Counted from the first letter of the stretch, positions 35,608 through 43,845 are shown. The stretch is 64,000 nt of DNA from an uncultured Dehalococcoidia bacterium (GCA_951812395.1 CATOSD010000001.1:1-64000); one strand, 5' to 3'. Made by a program: numbers and translations. Notes: a model not told the origin generated them from the letters alone.

Positions 35608-36105
35608 TCAGACTGCAAGTTCTTCTCGAAGACCTTCACCAAGGGCGTTAGGGTCAATCCGACCTTGCACCACAGCCTGTTCGATCAATACCTTGACGCG
35701 CCTCTTAGTGAGTCGTCGGCATCGATTCGCCTCTATGGCGCCGGCGACGTTGCGAGCCACCATGCCGAGTCGAACGTAGTCAAGCGCGGACACATCAACG
35801 TGCATACCCACCATGTCTGTCGCGGGGGTTCGCCCCTTGGTATCCGTCATAGCATGATGTTCGGACTGGAGGTCCTCGTAGTCCACCCAGACGATGTCGA
35901 GCCTATCAATCCGGTTCCCTGCCGAAGCAATTGCCAGCGCGGCCCCGTCGACATCGTAGTCCGAATCTGTTGAGCAGCGCCAGAAGGACAGCGAGTTGCT
36001 CTGAGTTCTCAAATCGGCGGTCACCGCATCGGCCGGAATCTCACCTTCCGACAGCTCGCGTGTGACCGCCCACTTGGCGCGTGAAATCTTGCGCGCGAGG
36101 AACAA
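35608..36105 (-). CDS. Hypothetical protein, partner of the HEAT-like gene
   Basis: A 165-residue soluble protein. It opens with FLARKISRAKWAVTRELSEG and has a mixed middle (WRCSTDSDYDVDGAALAIAS). A basic helix (RCRRLTKRRVKVLIEQAVVQ) near the C-terminus could bind nucleic acid. I know no function. It starts three bases after the upstream gene, so the two are translated together, and it shares the copied rplU promoter. No catalytic motif is visible. Confidence 0.75.
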   Translation of the reverse strand: MFLARKISRAKWAVTRELSEGEIPADAVTADLRTQSNSLSFWRCSTDSDYDVDGAALAIASAGNRIDRLDIVWVDYEDLQSEHHAMTDTKGRTPATDMVGMHVDVSALDYVRLGMVARNVAGAIEANRCRRLTKRRVKVLIEQAVVQGRIDPNALGEGLREELAV

Positions 36106-36108
36106 TAC

Positions 36109-36552
36109 CTATTCGCTCAAGTCGTCGATGACGTCGTATAGGTACTGCCGCAACCAGGGTTCTGGCTCTGAATGTGCCCTTAGCACCTCGAGCATCTCGG
36201 AATCACCCCACGATTCCGCAGCCTGAATTGCCGCGTCCCTTATCTCGACACTGTCCATGGCTAGGCCGTCGCGAACGAGGTCCACACGCCATGACACCGA
36301 TCCCCCGCAATCAACACGTGACAGGCAGCGCAGAACGGATGCGGCGAAACCAGGATTTGAGGCATCGACGCAGAAGTCCCTAAGCCAGCGAATCGCCCGC
36401 TTATCGCCAGCCTGCACCAGCGCCTTGGCGATTATCCGCTCAGCCGGGTGCCCCACGCCATCTTCGACGGGAAGGTCTCCGAAGCTTGCCCACAGCTCGG
36501 CGGCAAGCCGGTCCCGGCGCTTGTCGACCGTCTGTAGAATCGCGAAGTCCAT
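36109..36552 (-). CDS. HEAT-like repeat protein with an L21-like start
   Basis: A 147-residue all-helical protein whose body (ERIIAKALVQAGDKRAIRWL; VEIRDAAIQAAESWGDSEML) looks like three or four HEAT-type repeats, a protein-binding scaffold. The first eleven residues (MDFAILQTVDK) mirror those of L21 ([11 protein letters not shown]), and the DNA similarity runs back through the leader and promoter. Only the start is L21-like; the rest is unrelated. Function unknown. Confidence 0.78.
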   Translation of the reverse strand: MDFAILQTVDKRRDRLAAELWASFGDLPVEDGVGHPAERIIAKALVQAGDKRAIRWLRDFCVDASNPGFAASVLRCLSRVDCGGSVSWRVDLVRDGLAMDSVEIRDAAIQAAESWGDSEMLEVLRAHSEPEPWLRQYLYDVIDDLSE

Positions 36553-36570
36553 TTTGCAAACCTCGGGTGA

Positions 36571-36599
36571 ATTCTATGTCGTGGCGGTGCGGGCGTCAA
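36571..36599 (-). promoter_or_regulatory. Copied rplU promoter ahead of the HEAT-like gene
   Basis: Minus strand TTGACG (36599-36594), 17 bases, TAGAAT (36576-36571). The flanking CACCCATTGACGCCCGCACC and CGAGGTTTGCAA blocks are shared with the rplU promoter at 34822-34855. Confidence 0.7.
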
Positions 36600-36709
36600 T
36601 GGGTGGCTTGCGCCATAGTTGGCGACCGCATATGCTCAGGACGGACGCAGGTCGAGGCTGGCGCCGGCGCTCTGCGGTGTAGGACTAGCTTCAGTTGGGA
36701 AGGTGCTCC

Positions 36710-37852
36710 ATGAGCACGAACAGGATTGAGTCCATCAAGATACAGGGGTTCCGTTCCCTTGCCGACGTCGAATTGTCGGATATGCCGCAGGCGACGGTGC
36801 TCATTGGCGCCAACGGCTCCGGCAAGTCTAACTTCATGCGCTTCTTCGAGATGCTTAGCTGGATGCTTAGGTCGCGGCAACTCCAGGAGTACGTACAGCG
36901 ACAGGGCGGCGCCGACGACCAGTTGTTTGGCGGCAGCGCCACGACGCCGCGCATACAAGCCGAGATTCGAATGCGGATGGAAGTAGACCGGGAAGTGCAC
37001 CGGCGAGACTACGGGTTCACGCTGGCCTACTCCCAACCTGACCGGTTCGTTTTCAGCAGCGAGAGGTTTCGGCTCAGTATGCCGGTTCCCGGGACCGGAG
37101 CGGACTGGCATTACTTTTCTCGCGGACACCTTGAAGCCAAGATCGTAGAAGCCGCTCATTCGACGGCCTTCCCGGTGGACGTCAAGAACAAGGCGTGGAT
37201 GGTGTGTTCCCTAATGAGTAGTTTGGGACTGTTTCAGTTCCACGACACTTCCGACACTTCCGCGTTCAAGAAGAGCTGGGACGTTTCCGACTGTTTGGGA
37301 CTACGCAACAACGGGGGCAATCTCGCTGCGGTGTTATACCGGTTGGAGCGGGAAGACCTCACACGCTACGAGACGATCTGCCGCCAGATTGGGCGCGTGC
37401 TACCCGGGTTCGACCGCTTCGAAATCGAGGAGGCCAACGGGAAGGTGCTCCTGAGGTGGCGGGCCAAGTGGAGCGACAAGAGCTTCGGCGCGCATCTCAC
37501 CTCGGACGGCTCGCTGCGTTTCTTCGCCCTGGCGACGCTGCTCAACCTGCCGCCCAACATGCTCCCCGGCATCATTATGCTTGACGAGCCTGAACTCGGG
37601 CTGCACCCCGCCGCCATCGCGCTGGTTGGGGGCCTGATAAAGTCTCTCTCCGTCGAACGACAAGTAATTGTGGCGACCCAATCTCCGCTGCTGGTGGACT
37701 CCTTCGACGTGGATGAGATCTTCGTGCTGGACCTCGAAGAGGGACGAACCACCTGCCGTAAGCTGGACGCCGGGGACTACCGGCATTGGCTCGACGACGG
37801 TTACGGCGCGGGCGAATTGTGGCGAAAAAAACTGTTTGGCGGGCGGCCGTGA
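36710..37852 (+). CDS. AAA family ATPase, OLD/RecF-like, of an ATPase-DUF4276 pair
   Basis: A 380-residue ABC/SMC-type ATPase. Walker A GANGSGKSNF lies near residues 28-37, the signature region SDGSLRFFALATLL near 265-278, Walker B PGIIMLDEPELGLHP near 286-300, and the switch His region (VIVATQSPLLVDSF) near 322-335. The inserted middle replaces the coiled coil, as in AAA_21/OLD-like defence ATPases. The ATG at 36710 follows GGGAAGG. It overlaps the next gene by four bases (GTGA). An antiphage or conflict role is inferred from the pair and the neighbouring R-M gene. Confidence 0.85.
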   Translation: MSTNRIESIKIQGFRSLADVELSDMPQATVLIGANGSGKSNFMRFFEMLSWMLRSRQLQEYVQRQGGADDQLFGGSATTPRIQAEIRMRMEVDREVHRRDYGFTLAYSQPDRFVFSSERFRLSMPVPGTGADWHYFSRGHLEAKIVEAAHSTAFPVDVKNKAWMVCSLMSSLGLFQFHDTSDTSAFKKSWDVSDCLGLRNNGGNLAAVLYRLEREDLTRYETICRQIGRVLPGFDRFEIEEANGKVLLRWRAKWSDKSFGAHLTSDGSLRFFALATLLNLPPNMLPGIIMLDEPELGLHPAAIALVGGLIKSLSVERQVIVATQSPLLVDSFDVDEIFVLDLEEGRTTCRKLDAGDYRHWLDDGYGAGELWRKKLFGGRP

Positions 37853-38472
37853 TCCGTCTGGCAATAGCGGCAGAGGGCGAGACGGAAGTAAGGTTTGTAG
37901 CGGATGTGTTAGCCAGTCACCTGCTCCAGTTCGGTGTTGCTCCTACACCATTTGACCTTGCAGGACAGATAACTGCTGCCAAGCTGGGCAGAGAAATGGC
38001 GAACCTGTACTGGAACTTTGACAGCGTGACATCCCTTGTAGACTTCTACGGATTTCGCGGCAAGGGAACCGACACAGTCGACCAGCTCGAGCAGAAGGTC
38101 TTCAACGAGGTAGACGCCAAGATCAGTCGCTCCTGGAATCAGTCGAGAGTCTTCCCCTACGTCCAGATGCACGAGTTCGAAGGGCTGTTGTTTACCGACG
38201 TCAGAGCGTTTGCGGCTGTGCCCAGCGCGTCGCCTGAGACAATTCAAACGTTGGGATCTATTCACTCGGGCTTTGCGACGCCCGAAGACATCAACGACAG
38301 TAGCGAAACAGCGCCGAGCAAACGTATCGAGAAACTACTCCCCAGGTATGACAAAGTCGTTCACGGGCCGGACCTCATCGCTGACATCGGCCTGGACGCC
38401 ATTCGCGAGCAATGTCCCCGCTTCAATGGATGGCTGTCCCGCCTGGAGTCGCTGGCCCAAGATTCAGCCTGA
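37849..38472 (+). CDS. DUF4276 family (TOPRIM-like) protein
   Basis: A 207-residue partner of the ATPase. RLAIAAEGETEVRFVADVLA near the N-terminus and VQMHEFEGLLFTDVRAFA near residue 103 are the acidic motifs of DUF4276, a family I place near TOPRIM/RloB-type metal-dependent nucleases. The GTG at 37849 overlaps the ATPase stop, implying a fixed ratio of the two products. The pair resembles a split OLD-type nuclease, with ATPase and TOPRIM part on separate chains. Catalysis is untested. Confidence 0.82.
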   Translation: MIRLAIAAEGETEVRFVADVLASHLLQFGVAPTPFDLAGQITAAKLGREMANLYWNFDSVTSLVDFYGFRGKGTDTVDQLEQKVFNEVDAKISRSWNQSRVFPYVQMHEFEGLLFTDVRAFAAVPSASPETIQTLGSIHSGFATPEDINDSSETAPSKRIEKLLPRYDKVVHGPDLIADIGLDAIREQCPRFNGWLSRLESLAQDSA

Positions 38473-38481
38473 GCCCCCAAC

Positions 38482-38567
38482 CTACAGCGCCACCACCGTC
38501 CCCGTATCCCCCGCGGCGAGCGCGTTCATGTAGGCGAGGATTAGGTCGCGGGTGCTGCCGGAGTTCG
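38482..38567 (-). pseudogene. Remnant of an R-M gene 3' end
   Basis: The minus strand reads STRDLILAYMNALAAGDTGT then VVAL and stop. This nearly repeats the C-terminus of the type IIG protein ending at 39338 (RELILAYMNALAAGDTGTKV). It lies directly past the stop of the protease gene and is the only part of that gene copy left. Confidence 0.65.
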
Positions 38568-38568
38568 G

Positions 38569-38940
38569 CTACTCGCTGGCTTGTATGAGAACGCGTCCGC
38601 CTTCTCGGACCTGGATGGTCAGGTCGTGGTCGTCGAGCAGGAGCATGCCGACGAGCGGCGTGCTGCCTGTCACGTCGGCCTCGATGTCTCTCGGTTGGCC
38701 GTCCCAAAGCACGGTGGCGTAGTGAACGTCGAAATTGACGCGAGCGTCGTTTGCCAGAATCGCCTGGCCCATGTAGGCGTAGGTCAGGTCTAGTTCGGCC
38801 ACTAAAGCAGTCGGCAAGGTCAAGAAGCCGCTGTAGCCAGTGTCCACGACGGCGTCGATTTCCCGGGTCCGTCCCTCCGATTCCTGTAGATGGAGCGTAA
38901 CTACTGCTTCATGGGCGGCATTCACCACCCCCTCGATCAC
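38569..38940 (-). CDS. Retropepsin-like (clan AA) aspartic protease
   Basis: A 123-residue single-domain aspartic protease, active as a dimer in the family. AVVDTGYSGFLTLP (about residues 31-44) is the D-T-G active site, and GMLLLDDHDLTIQV gives the hydrophobic-Asp tail. There is no signal peptide. The GTG at 38940 overlaps the stop of the upstream gene (GTGA). Such paired proteases occur in accessory regions of many bacteria; the target is unknown and could be the partner protein. Confidence 0.8.
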   Translation of the reverse strand: MIEGVVNAAHEAVVTLHLQESEGRTREIDAVVDTGYSGFLTLPTALVAELDLTYAYMGQAILANDARVNFDVHYATVLWDGQPRDIEADVTGSTPLVGMLLLDDHDLTIQVREGGRVLIQASE

Positions 38941-39254
38941 TCGGTCCTCCGAAGCGAACCGGCCCCGAAGCTGCGCAACGCGCGGTATCCGACGCGCTCG
39001 CACAGGACGTCGACGGCGTGAGGCCGCCGCGCCCGCAGACGCTCCACCGCGATACGAGTAGTGTCGGCGACGGCCCAGTCGCCGGTCTCAACGTCGATGG
39101 CGACGTATTCTCCGAAGTGGTCGGCTTCGACCTGGGGCAGAATGTCCCGCTCGTATATATCCTTACCCAAGCGGACTGCCTCTTCGCGAGGGCGACGAGT
39201 GGGCATGGTGGTTCCCGACCCTTGAGTCGGCGCTCTAGTATCTCCGTTCCTCAT
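38937..39254 (-). CDS. Small partner protein of the aspartic protease
   Basis: A 105-residue protein. The core EAVRLGKDIYERDILPQVEA, then DHFGEYVAIDVETGDWAVAD resembles a compact alpha/beta unit with a basic C-terminal tail. A strong AAAGGAGG lies five bases before the ATG at 39252-39254, so the longer reading from 39269 is not the start. The four-base overlap with the protease gene suggests a two-protein module, perhaps toxin-antitoxin-like, which is inference. Confidence 0.75.
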   Translation of the reverse strand: MRNGDTRAPTQGSGTTMPTRRPREEAVRLGKDIYERDILPQVEADHFGEYVAIDVETGDWAVADTTRIAVERLRARRPHAVDVLCERVGYRALRSFGAGSLRRTE

Positions 39255-39337
39255 GCGTCCTCCTTTCAAAGGCGTGCCTTTGAAGTGTTCAGATTACCAC
39301 CATGAGCGCAGTTGCGGCAAAGAAGATTGACCCGATA

Positions 39338-42046
39338 CTAGAACGCCACCTTCGTCCCCGTATCCCCGGCGGCAAGCGCGTTCATGTAGGCGAGGATGAG
39401 CTCGCGCGTGCGGTAGCTGCCGAACCGGGCCTCGTCCTGCCTGCGCACGATGGGGAAGGTGTCCAGCACGTAGGCGGCGTCGTCGCGGTTGAGGCCGTAG
39501 AGGTGGAAGTAGAGCGCGTCGAGGCGGGCGCGCAGATGGCGGCGCTCCTCCTCGTCCCACTTGAACGGCGGGCCGAGGTGGCCGAGGTCGCGGGCGAACG
39601 GTTCCATGTCGTGGGCGGTGTAGGTGAGCCGCAGCACGTGGCGGCGGACGAGGTCGCGGGCCGTCTCGTCGCCGAAGCGGCGGTTGTAGTCGTCGGGTGC
39701 GATGACGGGGAGTTGTTCGAGGATGAACAGGTTCATGGTCGTGCCCTGAATCTTCTGCCTTGTCACATAGTCAAAGCAGATTGAGTTCAGATTGGCTACC
39801 AAGTGATAGGCGGGCGAAGCGTCGTCCACTCGCAGCAGGGGCAGTTTATTTCCATACCCGGCCCATGGGACGATTGAGGCTATCATCGTCCTTACGTCGG
39901 TTGGTCTGGCAATGTCACGGAAGCCCAGCGCGTAGCCGAGGCGTACGGGCAGGTTGCTCTCCACTTCGGAGGCTGGCACCCAGTACTCTGTCTGCGGCAA
40001 GAAGTCTGGGTCTGCGTGCTGCCATTCCTCTACCGGCTCGCTCAGGTAGGGGTTGTGTGTGTTCTCGGGGTTGACGGTGACGGAGTTGGCCCGATGGTCG
40101 AAGTGCGAAATCATCCTTCCCTGGTACAAGGGAAGATACAGGTCCTCACCCTTCTTCCAACGGTTACTCTGTACGGGATAGTAACCCCCACCTTCCAGTT
40201 GGGCGGCTGTCCTGAATAGCCCCGAGTCGTTGGTCATGTCAAACATCCGCACGTACTTCACCGGCCAGACTCGCCCTTCTTCACGCTTGGAGTGGTCCAC
40301 GAGAACAGGGTGGCGCTCGTAAATGCCTCGGGTGATGACGGAGTTTCGGCGGGTGCGGAACACGGGAGCGGTGCCGGTGTTGGGGTTGACGCGGGCGAAG
40401 TCGGTCCGGGCGAGCGGGAAGCAGCGGTCGGCGTCGTTGATGGTCGTCGGGTCGTGGAGGAAGAAGGCGCAGTCGGTCTGCGAGAAGGTGCGTTCCTCTC
40501 CACCGAATACGAGGGCGCAGAACTTGAAACGGGAATCGACGTCGGGGAAGAATGGCGGCAGGCCGGTTCCGATTCGCCGGTTCTCGAAGTCGAACAGGCT
40601 CGAAACGCGGCCGGAGGTGGAGACGGAGCGGAAGAACCGGGCGGCCGTCAGGTCGGCGTAAATGCCGGACGGAGTTAGCAGTCCCACGTAGCCGTCGGGC
40701 TTGACGAGGGACATGGCGCGTTCTACGAACAGCGAGTACAGGTTGATGTCACCGCGGCCGAGCAGAGGGTAGTCGCCACAGTTGCGCACCACGCGGCCCA
40801 AACCGTCGGCCTGCCTCTTGGCCGCGTCGAACTCGTCAGCCAGAGGGTCGTAGTCGTCGCGCAACTGGCGTATGGCCCGCCGCCTCGCGGCCGCGGTGGG
40901 AGCTAGCGCGATTTCCCTGTTGCGGGAGGGGAACCACTCGACCTCTTGCAGTTTGATGCGGTCCCAGGGTGGGTTACCGATTACGGCGTCGAAGCCGCCG
41001 ATGGGGCGTTCGTTTTGCCAGCCGTGCCAGACGCCGGGGAAGGCGGCCTCCCAGTGGAGGAAGCGCTCGCGGTCGGCGACGGCCCGGGCGTCCCGCCACA
41101 CCTCCTTGAAAGAAGCGAGGGCACTCTTCAGGGTATGATCACTCAGATCTCCAGCGTCTTCCGGGCCGTGTGCTAGCAACGTCATCGCAATTGGGGAGTT
41201 CTGCTCCAGCACTTCGACCAACGGCTGCTCAAACTCGTTACGCGCCTTGACGGTCATGCCGGCGGTCAGCCAGCGTAGCCCGGACAATAAGTCCAGCAAG
41301 CCGCGCAGCTCTGCTGTTAAGCTCTCCACCTGGTGGAAAAGCTCGGCGGACTCACGCACCTCGGCGATGTCGGCGTCCGAGATTTCCTCTATCCGGTGCA
41401 TGCTGTCTGCTGCGTTCTCGGCGCCCGCAATGGCGCTCTGCGCGGCCAGGCCGCTGAGACGCCGGAGCGCCTCCCTGCCGTGCAGTACCCGCAGGCCGAC
41501 GAGGGAGTCGCCGCAGCGCAGGTGGTGGTCGAGGAACGAGAGGGGCGCGCCGACGGTGAAGCTGTGGAGCCAGAGCGAGACCTTGGCAAGCTCGACGGTG
41601 AGCGGGTTCTTGTCCACGCCGTAGATGCACCGCTTCAGCACCATGCGGCGGATGATGGCGCGGTCGGTGAGTTGGACCGTGTCTATGGCCCAGCCGGACT
41701 CGTCTGCGCGGCGCATGATGTCGTCGCGGATGGCGGCGACGCGGGCCACGAGCGGCGACTCGTAGGGGTCTTTGAGCCAGGGGACAGCGACGGGCGCGGA
41801 CTCGACCAGCTCGGCGATGGCGTCGGACAGGAAGTCCACGGCGGTGACGAGGAAGTGGCCGCTGCCCATGGCGGGGTCGAGCACCTTGAGGTCGAGGACG
41901 GCCTCGGCAGGGTCCAACTTCAGCAGCTCGGCACGGCGCTCCGCGTGGGGTCTGCGGTCGGACTTCAGCTCGGCGGCCTTCGCCTCGAACGCCGCGCGCC
42001 GTTCGTCCGCGAGCGGCTTGAGGGTGCGGTCGATGATGAGGTCCAC
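39338..42046 (-). CDS. Type IIG (Eco57I-like) restriction-modification protein, methylase and specificity part
   Basis: The C-terminal two thirds of an adenine-N6 methyltransferase/restriction protein. Motif I is LDPAMGSGHFLVTAVDF (about residue 55) and the catalytic motif IV is GNPPWDRIKL (about 360). A long target-recognition region with QSNRWKKGEDLYLPLYQGRM follows. The frame is open upstream from 42046 (a GTG) to a TAA at 42119-42121 and carries ISIRPNAYARKDSGSFYTPQ, the normal link to the nuclease part. So this is one gene split by a stop. It could be made separately by internal initiation or be dead. Confidence 0.85.
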   Translation of the reverse strand: MDLIIDRTLKPLADERRAAFEAKAAELKSDRRPHAERRAELLKLDPAEAVLDLKVLDPAMGSGHFLVTAVDFLSDAIAELVESAPVAVPWLKDPYESPLVARVAAIRDDIMRRADESGWAIDTVQLTDRAIIRRMVLKRCIYGVDKNPLTVELAKVSLWLHSFTVGAPLSFLDHHLRCGDSLVGLRVLHGREALRRLSGLAAQSAIAGAENAADSMHRIEEISDADIAEVRESAELFHQVESLTAELRGLLDLLSGLRWLTAGMTVKARNEFEQPLVEVLEQNSPIAMTLLAHGPEDAGDLSDHTLKSALASFKEVWRDARAVADRERFLHWEAAFPGVWHGWQNERPIGGFDAVIGNPPWDRIKLQEVEWFPSRNREIALAPTAAARRRAIRQLRDDYDPLADEFDAAKRQADGLGRVVRNCGDYPLLGRGDINLYSLFVERAMSLVKPDGYVGLLTPSGIYADLTAARFFRSVSTSGRVSSLFDFENRRIGTGLPPFFPDVDSRFKFCALVFGGEERTFSQTDCAFFLHDPTTINDADRCFPLARTDFARVNPNTGTAPVFRTRRNSVITRGIYERHPVLVDHSKREEGRVWPVKYVRMFDMTNDSGLFRTAAQLEGGGYYPVQSNRWKKGEDLYLPLYQGRMISHFDHRANSVTVNPENTHNPYLSEPVEEWQHADPDFLPQTEYWVPASEVESNLPVRLGYALGFRDIARPTDVRTMIASIVPWAGYGNKLPLLRVDDASPAYHLVANLNSICFDYVTRQKIQGTTMNLFILEQLPVIAPDDYNRRFGDETARDLVRRHVLRLTYTAHDMEPFARDLGHLGPPFKWDEEERRHLRARLDALYFHLYGLNRDDAAYVLDTFPIVRRQDEARFGSYRTRELILAYMNALAAGDTGTKVAF

Positions 42047-42118
42047 CAGCTCCTGGGGGGTGTAGAAGCTGCCGCTGTCCTTGCGGGCGTAGGCGTTGGG
42101 ACGGATGGAGATGGCGCC

Positions 42119-43378
42119 TTAGTCGTCACGGGCCGGCTCGTGAACCAGAAGCCGCTCGTAAATCGAACCTAGCTGCTGCACCGACATGTCCCGGTAGTTG
42201 ACGAACTTGGGGGACGCTTCAGCCGTGTGGCTCAGCGCGTAGATGATGGGGGCGAGCTCGGCGTCGGACAGCCGCGCGCGATCCAGCAGCGGGGCGGCGT
42301 TCGCGCTGAAGAGGCCGCCGTTGTAGGGGGGCAGGCCGATGGACGGGTCGCCCTGATCGATCATGCGGAAGAGTTCGGTGAGCCGGTTGTAGTAGTTGGC
42401 GGCTCCCTCAGAAAAGACGTCGTATTGGCTTGTTCTGCGGGCTACGTCGTCGCGCACGCGCTTGCGCAGACCGTAGTCGTCGTATCGAGAGTCGTTGACT
42501 GGCAGCAGGCCGCGATCCTCGGCGTAGAGCACGAACAGCAGCCGGTACAGGAAGATGAGGGCGGCGTCGCGGACCTCGCGCATGTCGTTGGCGGGATCTC
42601 GGGCCAGCACCCTCACAAGGTCGGGGAAGACCTTGTCGAAGACTATCCTGGAGAGGTCCTGGGCGACCCTCTCCTCGTACCGCCTGCCCTCCGCGAGCGC
42701 ACCCTCCAGAAAAGTTCCGGTGTCGCCCTCCCTCTGGATGAACGAGTCGCGGCGGAACAGCAGGTGGAACACGCGCAGGCGGTCGTGGTCGTCGCGCGCG
42801 AGGGTGTCGGCGAGATCGACCTCGAAGTAGGCGGTGGCCCGTGGGCGGGCCCGGCCGTCGTAGAGCCGCCACACGCGGCCATTGGTGAGGATGCCCCAGC
42901 GGATGCGGCCGTCCGAGACCTCGGCGGCGGTGGCGAGGTAGCGCAGCACCTGGCCGTGGGGGGTGTCCGAGCGGCGGGCGGCGTCGCTGCCGCGAGCGTC
43001 GAGTGGCAAGCCGAAGCGCTTGCTCTCCTGGACGACGAGGGCGTCCTGGTAACGTTCGACGGGAGTGGGTCTCCGGGCGGCGCGATCCTTCTCGTCCGCG
43101 CCGGCGAAGAGCAGGTGGTCGGGGATGTCCTCGTTGCGGTCGGCGCCCTGCTGGGGCAGGTAGTCGGCCCAGCCGAGCAGCTCCAGGACGGGACGAATCA
43201 GATCCTGCTCGGTGGTCGCCTCGTTGGGGGACACGGCGGCGGAGAGGGCGTCGTGGCGTGCGCGGAGGCCGTCGCGGAAGGCGTCGAACGCGGCGGTGTC
43301 GGCGTCGGACGCGCGCCATTCGGGCGTTTCGCGTATGCCTTCGGTGAGGAAGTATTCGGTGAAGAGCCGGCCCTGCAA
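42119..43378 (-). CDS. Type IIG restriction-modification protein, N-terminal nuclease part ending at an in-frame TAA
   Basis: The N-terminal 419 residues of the same gene. DALVVQESKRFGLPLD (about residue 110), with the E-x-K pair, is the PD-(D/E)XK-like nuclease site. RWGILTNGRVWRLYDGRARP and the helical LIFLYRLLFVLYAEDRGLLP follow. It ends QQLGSIYERLLVHEPARDD then TAA; intact relatives continue directly into RPNAYARKDSGSFYTP, which is present here in the same frame. The start is taken as the TTG at 43378 with GAGG eight bases ahead; upstream codons are repeat sequence. Confidence 0.82.
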   Translation of the reverse strand: MQGRLFTEYFLTEGIRETPEWRASDADTAAFDAFRDGLRARHDALSAAVSPNEATTEQDLIRPVLELLGWADYLPQQGADRNEDIPDHLLFAGADEKDRAARRPTPVERYQDALVVQESKRFGLPLDARGSDAARRSDTPHGQVLRYLATAAEVSDGRIRWGILTNGRVWRLYDGRARPRATAYFEVDLADTLARDDHDRLRVFHLLFRRDSFIQREGDTGTFLEGALAEGRRYEERVAQDLSRIVFDKVFPDLVRVLARDPANDMREVRDAALIFLYRLLFVLYAEDRGLLPVNDSRYDDYGLRKRVRDDVARRTSQYDVFSEGAANYYNRLTELFRMIDQGDPSIGLPPYNGGLFSANAAPLLDRARLSDAELAPIIYALSHTAEASPKFVNYRDMSVQQLGSIYERLLVHEPARDD

Positions 43379-43449
43379 AGTGGATGCCTCGTGTGTGTGG
43401 TGGGTGTAGTGTGGCGTAGGGGTCAAGAGAAGGCAAGGACTGAGGGTAG

Positions 43450-43490
43450 GAAAGTCCCCTCTCCCTCGATGGGAGAGGGTGAGGGTGACG
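43450..43490. repeat. Short palindromic repeat
   Basis: AGTCCCCTCTCCCTCGATGG then GAGAGGGTGAGGGTGACGG, the variant form with CTCTCC/GGAGAG arms also seen near 28786 and 52095. Confidence 0.6.
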
Positions 43491-43845
43491 GCGTCCCTAC
43501 CCCTCGCCCGCCGGACCCCTCGCCCGCTGGCCGGAACCACCGCAAACCCCCTGTCCCAAACCACCCCAGCCGCGTAACCCAAACGCCACTCCCCCGCCCT
43601 GTCGCCGCCCCACCTCCGCCACCTATATGCCACTACTTTGCCACAGAAATTCCCACTCTCAGGCCCACTCCCGCGACTTTATGTCAAGCAGCTCCGCCCT
43701 GCGCCAACAGATCGGCGAATTCACCCTGACGCAGCGAAGGTTCCCTGACCCTTCCATTCCGAGCGCAACGCACCTCAGCACTGTCATTCCGAGCGTAGCC
43801 GAGGAATCTGGGGGTTCACGCGCGCTCGTGATCCTGCCCACCCTC

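Noticed and set aside
36710-38472. Gabija or Septu system
   Set aside because: No UvrD-type helicase (GajB) and no HNH partner; the second gene is DUF4276.
39338-43378. BREX PglX methylase
   Set aside because: Motifs are Eco57I/type IIG-like and an N-terminal nuclease part is present; no pglZ, brxC or brxL genes are nearby.
35600-43400. Prophage
   Set aside because: No integrase, terminase, capsid or tail genes; the region is a patchwork of accessory modules.
23223-43633. Stop-codon reassignment to explain in-frame TGA, TAG and TAA codons
   Set aside because: All three stops end intact housekeeping genes in the same window; the interruptions are in accessory genes and fit decay.
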